Source: Sycobia sp. Sy_11 (lineage: Eukaryota > Arthropoda > Insecta > Hymenoptera > Epichrysomallidae). Taken from it: 64,000 nt of DNA. The translations under genes and the position numbers were made by a program. The DNA is taken from NCBI GenBank assembly GCA_018907035.1, contig JACCIC010000096.1, positions 1,427,501 to 1,491,500 on the forward strand, given 5' to 3'. This document shows, piece by piece, positions 36,470 to 50,500 of this stretch (the first letter of the stretch is position 1; each line of letters starts with the position of its first letter). Below the pieces are notes generated by a model. That model was not told where the DNA came from, did not search any database, and saw only the letters and a list, made by a program, of their open reading frames with translations.

Positions 36470-36929
36470 AATTATAAAAACTGTTTATAAATGATATGTA
36501 AGTACACACGAGATATTGAATAATGCTTAACGAAATCATCAGTTGGTGATTTGAAATCTTATTTTATAAGATATAATTTGAAATTTTGAATTACACTCAA
36601 TGAATTAATTTAATTGGGTTTGAATTGAAATTAATTAATTATTGAAGTCAGGATCGCGAGCAAACCTTCGTTAAAGGCCACAAACTGTATACAACTAAGG
36701 TATACGTTTGATCCGTACCATGACGGGTAAAATCGAAGATTTTCCTGAAAACTGACTTTTATATGATTTACAACTAAGGTAATCAAATATTAGTCGGAGG
36801 AAAATCTTGAGATTTTACGAAAGAGGTTTGGACGGTGTCAGATTGCGCGAAGTGTTTAGGCTGCGATCGACGAATGGGGCTTATCGCCCGAAATTTGACC
36901 CGCGATAAGAAGAAAGTCTATAAAGGGCG
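36470..36929 (+). repeat. segment B', source copy of B, LTR-like
   Basis: Identical to 31748-32207. Here the sequence continues without a break into CTGTTTGAGCGCAGAAGG after CTATAAAG (36918-36925), as expected for a core promoter with transcription starting about 30 bases later. This resembles a solo LTR of a retrotransposon reaching to about 37040, but matching TG...CA ends and a target duplication were not demonstrated. Confidence 0.6.
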
Positions 36930-37040
36930 CTGTTTGAGCGCAGAAGGCATTATTCGTATCTCGTCTGTACGCTAAGGTGATTACTATTTGTATTTTACTT
37001 TCATTAATATATTAAAAATCAATTCAATTAGTTCAACACA

Positions 37041-38650
37041 GTTTTTAAATTGTTATTGTTTTTAAACCTCCCAGCAGTAGTATATTACACATAATATTGT
37101 ACGTTTAATCGACATCCGAATGTATTTCTCATAATAGAACCGTTTACGTGTATAAAATGAATTATTATCTATTTTCTCGCTGATATATGTATATAATAAA
37201 AATAATACAAAAATTTAATGGAAAATTATAGTTTTGATCTCAATGCTACTTCATTCGGCTTTAACTATGAACTTTAACTAGGCAATTCCTATACGATATA
37301 TAGATTACAACCCAATTAAGCGCGAAATCGATGATACATATGTAATATGGCATTTCGCTTCCAATCACTTTTAGCCTCCACGCGCCTGAAAAGAGCGTTT
37401 GCAACGTTTTGTAACCAATATACCTTAAAATTCTCTTCATTTTCAACTATAAGTAAATCCAAAACTAGACAAAAGCTATAAGACTTGGATTTTCCTTGTA
37501 TAGAACGCTGAATAATTAACATTGCCCTGCGGAGTGAACGCACATACAAAAGGCCCCCTTCTGCGCCCGTTGAAAAGTCAGTCTACCCCGCGCCCTCCCC
37601 ATACATTTCGCGGATTAGGCAGCCTCGAGCTCTGTCTGCTCTGCAAGTAGTGCCCCCGCGTCGCCCTATCCAAATATATACCTTTCAACTCTTCGCATTC
37701 CGCCGCGTCTCTCGCATATTCATTTCAACAATCAGCTTCTCCTATCCTTTCGTTCCCGTGGGACTACACACTTATACAGACAACGTTTTATATACATACA
37801 CTTTCCTCTGTGTATGGCTATGCCCGTGTTATCTTAGCGTTCCCAAACTTGGAGGGGTGCGCTGCTGGGCTTTTCTTTCCCCTTAGCGTACCTAAATATA
37901 CGGGCCCGCCCGCGCGCGCGCGTCGATGATAAGAATAAGGCGCGGTGCCGGCGGCGGCCACGAGGACGACGCCAAGACCGACGTCTTCAAAAGAAAAGAC
38001 AGCGTGCCAGTCGGAGAGAGCAATTCCCGGACGACAGCTTTAGGGCGGAGACAAAGACGCTAATTAATTAATATGGCTGGAAGGGTCGAAATACGGGAAT
38101 GAATGTCGACTTGGTTTCGTTCTTTTTTGCGAAAGGGGTGAAAATTTCAGCAGACACTGATGAGAAGTACTAAATAGATTTTAAGGTGGGCGTATATGAT
38201 TGAATTCCTATTATAAAATTCTACAAAATTAAAAAATTGAACTATAGATATAATGTTTACTTTAAATTATTGTAATTTATACATTGCTATTGTTATAGGC
38301 AAAGAATTATAGTTTAAAACATTAAAAAAATTATTAATTTTATAAGTTATACCTTAAAGTAATTTAAAGTATCAATATTAATAAAATAAATAAATAAATA
38401 TATATGTATATATAATCTGTATTATTATCAATATTTTTTTCAAACTATTATAATAAAAATGTTTAGTAAAATAGTTTTTAATAACCTTTCCGACCTGTTA
38501 TAAACAATATATAACATTGAGATCCTTTCTTATTTTATAATTATTCTATAGTATTCAATTAAGCGATGTAATTTGAAAGTATAATATGGTGTTCAAATGA
38601 TAATTTAAATAATATTAAAATAAATATTGTCTGTCTAAATATTTCATATA
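37041..38650. other. intergenic stretch with GC-rich block
   Basis: The segment 37540-38070 is far more GC-rich than its surroundings, with CGCCCGCGCGCGCGCG at about 37906 and GGTGCCGGCGGCGGCCACGA. A 45-codon open frame starts at ATG 37926 (MIRIRRGAGGGHEDDAKTD...). I cannot tell whether it is an exon, a promoter or a CpG-rich conserved element. The rest is AT-rich and featureless. Confidence 0.45.
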
Positions 38651-38714
38651 ATATTTTGATTGGATATATTGGTTTTTAGATAACAGGTAATTTAAATGTT
38701 CGCGCTAGAAAAAT

Positions 38715-39436
38715 GCTTCTGCTACGATTTCACAATTGAACCAATCGCAAATCGATTTGGCTCCCGCGCCTTTTCGCCGGTTCTTCTTTCAACAAGTAGT
38801 AAGCATGGTTGTGTTTTGTTATGTCAATTTTCTATAAAGTCGAAAAATGATTCGAAAATAAGTGAGAAAACGTCGTTATTCTCTCTTTTTTTTTACTAAA
38901 CAATTTTTTCAATATATTAATATTTTATACAAAATATTTGCTTTACTAGTGCTATTAAATTAGTAAGTACTTTTTAAATATTTAACCTTTAACTTCAGAA
39001 TATGACAGATCTAAAGTACTAATTCTTGTACCTGTTTGTATTGTTATTATTGTTATAAATTAGTTGACAGTCGATGTTGATAATTATATGATGCTACTTT
39101 TACTTATAAATATTTATTTTTATTAAAAAACTAGAATTTTTATTCTTTTTATTTATAAGTAATCATTTCGGAAAAATTAATATGAATTTAATTATGAATG
39201 AATTTAAACACTAATTTAATTTTAAAAGTGCAGTTATAAATTATTGTATAAATATATTTATAATTGTTATGTTTAGATTTATTTTTTTAATATTTAACAT
39301 TTATTAAAGCATTTTATAATTACATCATTTAGTTTGACTATATTATTGAATATATATATCAAAATTATTTTTTAAATAAATAGGATAAGAAACGTGCATT
39401 GAAGAATATACTATATACCATTATTTATTATTCCAG
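38715..39436 (+). promoter_or_regulatory. probable timeout promoter and 5' UTR intron
   Basis: Upstream of the first coding exon a compact, GC-richer block holds ACCAATCGCAAATCGATTTG (CCAAT and ATCGAT) and GGCTCCCGCGCC (E2F-like). A good donor GTAAGC follows at 38799. An acceptor TTATTCCAG ends at 39436, 15 bases before the timeout ATG, so a non-coding first exon ending at 38798 and an intron 38799-39436 are plausible. CCAAT, DREF-like and E2F-like elements would suit a replication gene. This is inference from sequence alone. Confidence 0.45.
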
Positions 39437-39451
39437 TAATAATTAATCACA

Positions 39452-41468
39452 ATGACTTCAACATTACTGAAACTCTCAGATAGAATATATGCTGAATTAA
39501 CAGCAACTATTGATTCACTCGGCTATAATGATGGGCATAAATTCCATTTGGATAAAAATTGTATTGGTAAAGTTTTAAACATTTTATATTTATTTATGTA
39601 TAATTTATAATGTATCAATTTAATTTTATATAAGTCTAATGTATGAATAAATTGATATTTTTTTATACAGAGGTCATAAAGGATTTAATCAGACATCTCA
39701 GAAGAGATGATGATACTCATTCAATTCGTCGATTTCTTGGCGAATCAAAAGTATTACAAAGAGATCTAATAAAAATATTTGTTGAATATGCCGACAAAAT
39801 AGAACTGTGGAATGTACTTTTAAGGTTTGTATAATATGAATTTTGCATTTTATCTATTAATACTATATATTAATTTTTTAAATTGTTCCAGATTATTGAT
39901 TAATTTGACAAGTCCAGCATTAATGGTGTACAATGAAGAACTACCAAGTGAAATAGTTCCTCGGAGTTATTATTTACAGATTCTTTCACATCTGCAGGAC
40001 TATAAGAGTGAAATGGCTAGTGATGCTGTTTGGATAGTTGTGCATGATAAATTAAAAAACATTTTAAGCATTGTAAAGATTAAATATTGTCTCATTAGCT
40101 GTTAATTTCCAATAAGTATGTAAATTATTAAGAAACTTTGAATTATTTTAGGAAAGTACTGAGAGAGGGGAAGAAAATGAAATGATAATAGAAAGAATCC
40201 TTACATTGATACGGAATGTTTTAAGAGTTCCTGCTAGTGATTATGATAAAAGAACAGATAATGATACCACAGTTCACGATGAGGTAAATAAAGTGCAGAA
40301 TGAACCAACTAATGCATTTACTAAAATTTATTTGGTTTAATATAATATAATATATTACATTTATAAATTTAATAAATTAACATATGTTAATATTCTAGGT
40401 TTTATTTGGCCTTCATACATCAGGAATTTCTGATCTGCTTGTATACATTGCAAGCACAAGTAATGAACAACAATATCATATGCAGATATTAGAAGTTAGT
40501 TTAATAACATCTAGAAACTATCTCTTCTTATTAGTTTTCATTTATACTTGATACTTCTTTTTAGATAATTGCATTTATGTTACGATCCCAAAATCCAGTG
40601 AGACTTGCTAAGGTGGATATGCAACGAAGTGATGTTGAAAAGCAAGCAGACGAAGCTAAACTTATGGTCATACGACAGAAAGAACAATTGAATAAAATGT
40701 CAAAAATGAAAAAATATGCTGGCTCTAGGTAAAAATATTATATTTTATAAATATTTGTTGTTATTATACAATTAAGCATTTAGAGAGAAATTTAGAAAGA
40801 TGTAATGATAGATAATGTAATTAATTAACAGATACATTTAAGTATATGCTGATTTTTGGAATTTTATTACTTTATTGATTTATATACTGAAAATGTATTA
40901 TTTTTTAATTAGATAGCATTCATATTTTTAAAAAATATATTTTAAATTTCATTGAAAATTTACCTAACCTTTTTAAAACAATACCTAACCTTATTAATAA
41001 ATAAATATAAATTCTCAATAAAATCAATAATAAAAGTGTAGTAAGTATCAAGTTTATTTTCGGGCTAATGTCAATCATAAACGTCAGTAAAATCTAAGCT
41101 ATGCTTTTTTGTACAAATTTCTTATTTGAAACCAACAACAGTAATGAGGCTGCCATCATTAACCTCATGAACAATTCTATTCAACGTGTATCAAGCGTTT
41201 TATCATATTTGTTCTCATAAAAATTCTTTCCTTTTAGAGATAAAAAAGTGTTGAACACAAAAAAGATGAGAAAAGGTATTTAATAGTTTACCAAAGGAGA
41301 TATTAATACAAATCATATAAATATGGTGTAAAAGATTTCTCAAACGTTTCTCTCAAAAAAACTAGTGAAATAAGTCCAGAAATAATCCTATTGCTCACGA
41401 ATAATTAAATTTAAATTATATTACATCTTTCAATAAATGTTGCGTAATATACTGATAAACATAAATAA

Positions 41469-41522
<54 letters not shown>

Positions 41523-44500
41523 CGAGAAAGAAAAATAGAAAATGCGAGTCAATTTATCAATTGATACTCTTATGATATTAATACGCAAGCTAGGTTTTTT
41601 TTCAACATAAGAAATTTTCGATTTAATATCTCATTTACTCTTCAATAACGAGAATAGGAACTAAAAGTAGTTATAAATTTAGATAGATTGTATAAAGAAA
41701 ATAGACGGAAGATTTATCAATCGCATTTCTGCAAATTTAAATAAACTTAACGCTTCATCAATGCAAATTACACATTTTTGATAACACAATCCGACATCCG
41801 TTATTGGTTGAATTTTTTCAATAAAAGCATTTTTGTAATAGTACCTATTATATACGTAATATTGTTTAGTATGGCAATAATGAATATTTATGATATTTAT
41901 TGCTTTTGTTTCAAAGTTTCTTTTCTAATTTTATATATTCTCTAAGTCAGGATCTTTGATGAGAAAAACAAAGAATATACAGTCAAAATGAGAATAAAAA
42001 TGAAAACATTGAAGCACAAATTGCAACTAAGAAATATAATATTTAGACTCACGAATAAACCTCGTCTTAAATCAATTTTCTTAATTTATTATAAGCTATA
42101 TTAATTTAATGATAATATTATGAGCAATAACAGTTGCTTATTTAATTTTTTCCCTCGTTTCCTCCTGGTTAATAGTAACGCCGAGACAATCGGGGAGGCG
42201 AAAACAATTATTTTTTCGAACCCCGCAGCCATGCCGAACTAGCTGCGTATCTTTTTATATACATACACATACAGAGATATCTGAATGCACATGTATGTGT
42301 GTATGCGCCGGGAGGGGGGGGGTGATTTTCTGACTAGGTTTTCTCTCTTTGTTTTTTTTTTCGCTTTCGCCGTATCTCCACCTCCTATAATATCTCGGGG
42401 CGCGAGTACAAGTGATGTAATGAACATGACCCGGTTTTACGTGATATAAAAAAAGGAAAGAGAAAAAAATAGAAAACTGCAACCAACGCGCGACGTTCGG
42501 CACCGCCTCCGAGGCTTTTATTCATTCCTCTTCTGTGAAAGTCGGCTTCGCGCGGCTGGGTGGACTCGGAAAGTGTTTTCCGTTTTCAAGGTGTGCGCAT
42601 GTCCATCAAGCCCGCTTTTTATACGCGACTTCTTGGAGCGGAATTTTATTATATAGAGATACTGATGAATTCTACAAAGGACGCTCTTTTATCCTTCACC
42701 TTCCCTCCCCTTCGCGATTGGCTTTGAGATATGACTTTATTTTAATTACGAGTCCGCCTCTTGTATTTTATTTTGTGTCGGTATACGTGGTAGAGAATCT
42801 TCGTGCCGAGGGCTACTCACGGGAAGGCCGCGTTCTTCCGAGATTTTTAAATATTCTTTCTCTCTTACAAAGAAGAAATCTGAAATTTATTATATTTTTG
42901 TTTTTTTTTTTATATTATATGACTGCCATACTAATTTTATTCTGTATCTGATGTTATTTACAAACTACGCCTGCATCATTTATTAGATTTCATCATTTTG
43001 AATTGAAATTAAGTTTCATCTTGCTTATGGTTTCATTTCTACGTCTTTAATTTAAATTTAAGTCTGTATACAATTTTCTGATCTACCTTATTCCTGTATT
43101 AAAAGAGTAGTTCAATGCCTCGAATTAAATTAAATTTTATATGAGAATATTTCTACATACAAAATAATTACTACAAACATTTAAAATAATTTAGTAAATT
43201 TTTTATTTATTACTTCGTTTTTTTCATACTTAATTTTAATATAAATGAACTCAGTATTTTATGTTTCACATATAAAATATGATTCAAAAAACTTGTATTA
43301 AAATTATATGCTTTAAGAGGTATTTCAGAAGTATTCTTGGTACCGAAAGTTTTTGTTTCTCCATATACTTATGCTACTTCTACATCTGACTACTATAAAA
43401 TAAAAATTTTCTATATCTGTAACATAATTAAAAGTTTTATAATTTTTTTACAATAATAATATGATTATCAATCTTTAATACACTATTTTAAGATAAGAAT
43501 ATACACAATCAATTTTTTGTTCCAGGCATTCTAGATTTGGGGGTACGTTTATAGTACAAAATATGAAAGCAATTGGTGATAATGAAATGATCTGCCATAA
43601 ACCTTACCAAAAGATTGAAGATTTGGATTTTAGTGTCACTAAGGTATGCTAAATTTTTCAATAGAACTATTACCACAAGTTTCTAAAATATTGTATTTTA
43701 TAAGTATTTTTATAGAATTTTTACGAATTAAGGAAAGTTTAGAAATTTTACCGAAGTATTATATTACAGTCTAATCTTAAATATTAATTTAATTTTCTTT
43801 ATGATTAAATGTCAGTTTTATACGTAATTAATTAACAGCTATTACGATGTCCTATTGAGAAGTTTTAAAAAGCTATTGTAATATTGTAAATAAGTTTTCT
43901 AATAACTTTTTAATTTTAAGTGTAATTACTAGAATTACAAACTAATATTCATTAATTAAAAACTTTTTTAATGTCTACAAAGAATTCATTACACAAAAGA
44001 GTATGTTATTGGAATTTAAATTTAAATTTGAAATTCTGTTTATCAAAACTGATAAAAATTGTACATTTTGTAGTAGTTACTTTTTTCCCGTCAAATTACT
44101 GCTAAGGTACGTTCAAGTAAATCTTATTTATTTTAATGGGATTAAAAAACATTTTTACATTGATAATAAGATAATAAGATCCAAAAAATAGGTAACGGGT
44201 TCGTCTCTGTTCTTCCATCAAAAACTCCGTACAGGCATTATTTGTAAAATGTCTTCGAATATTTCTCGAGTTGATATAAGGGAATCGAATTCGTTTATAA
44301 TTAGATCTGATCAGACAAATCAACTCAAATTAATACAAATACAATTAGCAATTCCAATTCGAATGCATAATTTATTTTTTTTATAAATGATAATAGCATA
44401 CAATCTTGTTTCTTATTCATATCAAACATCTAATTTATTTTTAAAAAATTATATTTTTAAAAATCTTTTGTTTCTATCAATTTAGTGCATTAAACTAAAT

Positions 44501-45249
44501 TCAATGAAATCCATTTAATATTCGAAAATAACAATGCTTTGCATATTTTGCGTATGATAATTAGAACGAAATTGTAATTACTGAAGCTTTAGTGCTCACA
44601 CGAGAATCCGTAAACGAAAGATGATACATTATGATGTTTAAAAAAAATTATTTAACACAAAAAAAGAAAAATTCACATTGTGCACTGAAACTTCGCCGCG
44701 GAATATGTAATTAAAAGCTCTCGAGAATGAATAAAACTATTCAACTTTAATGAAGGTATAATCATAACTAATCTAATAATTGGAGAAGGGGCAAAAAGAA
44801 AAACCATTGAAGTCTCGAGCGAAATTGAACTCTCTCCGAGCATCGCTTCTCATGAAAATCGCTTGAAATCGCACTTCTCCCCCCTTCTGCTCCATCGACG
44901 AAAGCCTCCCTCCATGCTTCCCCCCCAATGTTCTAGACGTAACGAAAATTTCTGCAATTATATTGTCGAGACGGGACAGGCTCTTCTTTCTCTCTTTTTT
45001 TATATGAAGTAATTAGTGTTCAAATGCGCATAGATTCCACCGATATACTGAAGAGTCATCCTGAAAATAGGTTAAACTGCCGCCCATTTCCAGAAAGGAC
45101 GGATTTTTCACCTAGAAAGATTATATTATTAGCGTTTTGTCATTACAGTTCTTTTACTCGAGCGGGCGCATTTTATATATGCAGCTGGTTTTAGAGTCTG
45201 AATTGAAAGGAGAAAAAAAGGATCGAGAAAGGGATGTTGGGGAAGAGAA

Positions 45250-45292
<43 letters not shown>

Positions 45293-45383
45293 GAGAGAAA
45301 GAAACAGGCAGATGGAGAGAGAAATAGAGAAAGATGGTGAGGGAAAGAGAGATCGAGTCCGAGAGAGAGACAAACATACATAC

Positions 45384-45447
<64 letters not shown>

Positions 45448-47492
45448 GAAGGCAAAGACAGAGAGGAAAACTAATTTATAGCTGAAGGCACGTTTTCTCG
45501 TGAGCTATACGGAGGTTTCTTTTCATCCTTGAGACGAAATCTTATAAATGCAAACGCATTTAATCGTAACTTTTTATGGCTTTGAATAAGTTATTAATTC
45601 AGTATATCATCACTGAGATATCTATACAGGATGATTGCTTAAGGTGGCTCCTACGACTTTTAAATAATATTATCGTCAACGACATTTAAAAATATCATAT
45701 AATGTTTTAAGTATTCAGATTTACAATTTTGTTCAATAATAGTATAGTAAGTATGAAAAATACAAAGAAAAAAATAATTCTACGGTGCCTCTCAACATAT
45801 TGTATGTTATGGATTGCGGACAAAAATTGATCCTTTTATAATCTTACAATCTTACAATCGTAAATCAATACAAGCCTTATATTAGCTTTAGAAAACTAAT
45901 TGGAAATTAAAGATTATATATTAAAAATTATATATTAATTATATACTAAAACGATACTTTGAATAGAAAAAACCAATGGTTCAACATGCAAGTTCTTTAC
46001 AAATGTACATTTAAAACATTTATATTAATGTTTAAGTTTGGCAATTTTTTTTTATTATGCGGTGGTAGTGGAACGTGTATTAATATGGTATTAATACACG
46101 TATTCATTATGTTTCAATATAAGTTTAAACGTACAATATTTTTGTACAAAAGCCAAGCCATTTTTAATTCGGTCATGTAAAGTTCGTAAGTTGTACTGCT
46201 TTTTTTGTACTACATTTTTTATATGAAAGAATTTATTAATGAGAAGTTACCAGTCCAGTATAATATTCTAATTTACATTGAGTTTAATATTTACAATATC
46301 TCATTTTCAACAAGTAATTGTGCAAAAGTACAGTACATTAAAATTTAAATCGATGCAGCTAAATTATGAAATTAGATCATGAATACTTGGAATTCCGTAA
46401 AGGAGAACTCCCTGAATTATATACATTTAATGTTTTTGGTAGACAAAGCTTGAAATTTTATTAATAAGACAAACATTTGTAAGCAATTTACAGTGGATTA
46501 CGCAATGCAGTATATTCTTGCTGTAAAGTATATTAAATCCTAGTATGTTATTACATTCTATTGTTGTGGCGTATTCGAATTTCATATATATTTGTACGAA
46601 CCATTTGATACATCAGATAACTATCATTATACTCGTTCAAAAATATATTTATTTGGATTCATGTAATCTAATATACATATAATTTGAAATTTTTATTATA
46701 TCATAGAGAACTACTATATATAACACAATAATTGTATATAGAATACCAAAGAACATAAAAGCAATAAATAGGAGTACAGAGTTCATATTATAGGCTTAGA
46801 GATGCATAATCATAAAAGCATTAGAACGTAATACAGTTAATCGTCAAGATATTTTAAAAATCTGGACCTATCATCTTTAGTACCACGATTTACCACGAAT
46901 TTCTTCTTTAAATTTTATATTTTGATCCAGAGCACATGGCTGTGGATTTATCGGATATTATAAGCTCCTAGAATCTCGCTGATTCTACTATAATTCAATT
47001 ATATATAAGAATTTTACACGTGCGCACGCATGCACGCAAACGCACATTTGTCATTCTTAAAAATCTCTATAATTGATACAATGTGTGATAACATAATTTA
47101 AATTTTTCCATATGTACGATCCGAAAACCGTAAGGATACTATATGTATGAAAATTAAAAATCCCGCTTTCCTTTCTCCGTATGATTTACCGACACAGCAA
47201 AAGACAAAGAGGCGCAGGCTGAAGAACGGCGTCGTGGATCCGGGCGAGGAGCGCATCTCCGCCCTCAGCGTCCGGCTCTTCCTCAAGGAGTTTTGCGTCG
47301 AGTTCCTGAACGGTGCCTATAATCCGGTTATGCGCTACGTGCGCTCCTGCATCAATGGTGGCGTGTCGAGCGACTCCAGCCACTATCTCTGGGCACTGCG
47401 CTTCTTCATGAACTTCAATCGTCATTATAAGTTCCGCGTGAAATACGTGAGGTACATATACATATACGTATACGATTACACGTACGCATAGG

Positions 47493-47559
<67 letters not shown>

Positions 47560-50500
47560 TTACGAGCGCACCGATTTAGTTTGCAAACTCGTTTTACGGA
47601 TCGTCGAGTTTTTCCACCCTTCTCCCCCTTCCCCTCTCCCTGCACTCGACGCTTTTATTGCTCGTTCGAACAAATACTAGTTCTACTTTTATGGGGAGCG
47701 TTGGATTTTTTTCGAGCTTTTTTCTTATTTTTTCTGTTTTTGTTTTTAGAGCCCGCGTTTTTTCGATTCCTGGTCCGCATATGCTCTGGCTCTAATTGGC
47801 GCACCGTTTGCTTTTTCGGCTTACGCTTCGACACGATAATATCGCCGAGGATTTTCATTTAATTATTTTTATATGATATATATAAGGACTGGTTTTTTAA
47901 TCCTTTTAACTCGGAAGTGATCGTTGGTTTTAAAATGCTTTCTATGCATACCTTCAGTGGTGCCTGCGTTTTGTTTTCATTTTAAAAAGTAAAGCTTTCG
48001 TGATTCGTGACTTATAATGCATTTATTAAGCGGAAAACATGTTCTATATACATATAATAATATATCTTAATCATATAATAATATTAAGCATAATCTCTAT
48101 TTTCAGCGAAACTATATCTACCGAAGTATTTTACCTTGTACAGCGAGAAATAGAACATAATTATGAGATGATTACTACTGACAAAAAGAAAGTTGCTCAT
48201 TGGTCGACGAGATTACATCTAGCTTTGAACGCATATCAGGTTAGTTGTACATTCATATAATTTTATACTCTTACGGATGGACTTTGTAACAGTGTCTTCT
48301 GTCTTATGTACATGCGGAACTTATAATTCATTGAGATTGAAATCGAATACGTACCTCGAAAACAATCACAACTTTTTTTTATGATTTATAGCTTTATTAA
48401 TTTATACATGTTTATATATTACATATAAAGTTTATAATTAGTATATAGTAGATTCTATAAGTTGACATAATGTAAATAATGCAAATCACGTTTTAATTTT
48501 ATATTTTCTCGTAAACTTAAATGCTATTTGGATTAATGTAATAACGGTGAAAACTCTATTTTTCTACTTCTTTTTAGCTCGTTGTATCAGGTAGTAAAGA
48601 AATTAACCGTAATGAATCATGGATATAACGCAATTGTTATTAAAAATCATAAGGGTAATTACCCCCTCCCCTACTATACTTTTATTAAAAATTTTATCAT
48701 GATCAAAGCTCTATTACTTGTTTTTAAAACGTATCTTAAATACTTGTTGAACGATAGTTGATAGTCAAAGTGTAGTCGTAGGAATTTAAACTGATTCTAT
48801 AGGAGGCAGTGCTGTTTTTGATATAGAAATTTCGTTTTTACCTGAATTAATACCTTTTTTGTGAAAATGTATGTATTTAGATGTTGTTGGCGAAATATCT
48901 AAGCCTAAGAATTCCAGCCTTTCAATTAACTTTTTCTCGACACATTAACTGTAGGCTTAGAGTTTTGCAGGTCACCAGTCAAAATATATATAACTATATT
49001 ACTACATATTCTAGTTTGTTTATGGTTGGGTCTAAATCATTAAAAATATTAGCTACATCTAATATGCATAGGAGTAGGCTCAAGATACTTCCTTGGGGTA
49101 CTTTATAGTTATGCTTGGGAATAGACTTGTTAATTTCAGAATATATATATCTATCATGCGTTAAGAACCTTAAAATTTCAATACGTTAAATGAAAGTCCG
49201 ATTTTAGCGAATAGGTGTAATAGAATCTTACTATGAATATCGTTAAAAGCATTGCTTCCATCCAGAAAGGCTTCCAGTGTATGTTTACCTTTGTCAAGGT
49301 GTTCTCGATATCCGATTTTAACGCTGTAAGACTATTTACGCACGCCTGGCTTTTTTGAAAGCCTATTTGGGTCAAAGATAGTAAATATTGATTTTCTATC
49401 CACCATTGCATTCTGTATGATATTAACTCAAAAATTTTACAAACATGAGAAGTTAATGGAAGGATCCTAAGCTCTTTTGCGTCCAGTTTTTCCACAAAAT
49501 TTCTGTATGTACCAAGCCAAATGTCCGAATGAATATCCTTTTCGTATAATTCATCTAAAATATCTAAAAGTTGAAGTTGCAGAAGTTCAAATTTTATTAA
49601 CAGTTTATGTAATATTTTATAATTTTTCCATCTACAATGGATGCCGATTTTTCTCCCCTACATTTCAAAACTGTATTCAATTCAGTGAAATTTAAAAATC
49701 GTCAAAATACTATGATAACAAGCTTTTTGAATTATTTCTGGGTCGGATGAAACCCACTCGGAACACGTATCCTTCAGGGTATGTTCAATTTTATTTTGAG
49801 TTGATAATTATTCGTCTCGACTCTGATAATAATTTTTAACCTCTTTATTCTTACATATTTTAGTTTTATTTAGTTTTATCCTATGTATATTTTAGATTTA
49901 CATATAAATGCAAGGATTCAACATATTTTTGATAAGACTCCTCTCATGATTCTTAAATAGTTTTTTTTTTTTAAATTAAATATTTAAATATTTTTCAACG
50001 CTTTAATTATACTATGTTGATGCAATTGTGAATATTTCTCGTAAATTTCCATCTCTCATATGCTGCCTGTCTTGGCCGTTTTACTTTCGCACAATCTGTA
50101 TCCCACCAAGCTACTGGATTTCTATGGTATTTATTATTCAATGTTTTTTTCTTGTGGTACGCTTTTCTATTGCTTCCTTAACTGTTTTCATGTATAGTTT
50201 ATATTTATGTAGTGGAGGAAATTATCGTTAAATTTTCAAAAATATCGAAGCTTTTATTCTAATTTGTGTTTTGGGATGGAATTTTAAATGTCCGTTGGCG
50301 ATAATAATATTTTTCCATGTTTAATTCAATGTAGATCGGAAAATGATCCGATTCAAAAGAGTTCTCATCAACTTGAAGTTCTATTAAATGCGCTATTTAT
50401 TGTGGGAAATACCAGATTTAAGATAGATTTCGAGTTAGTTTTAAGATTAACATGTGTATAAGTATGCGAACCGTCTAGAAATAAGCCAACTTTTTCGGTT

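Larger units (their letters stand above)
43644..47197. other. timeout intron 7
   Basis: About 3.5 kb with (GA)n tracts (45250-45289 and 45389-45445), a 13-bp perfect hairpin (46073-46101) and no coding signal. AT-rich except at 44860-44960. Confidence 0.6.

Noticed and set aside
45129..45455. Leu-Ser and Arg-Glu open frames (also at 26272, 29308, 52710, 60165)
   Set aside because: Translations of (GA)n/(CT)n runs without any family signal.
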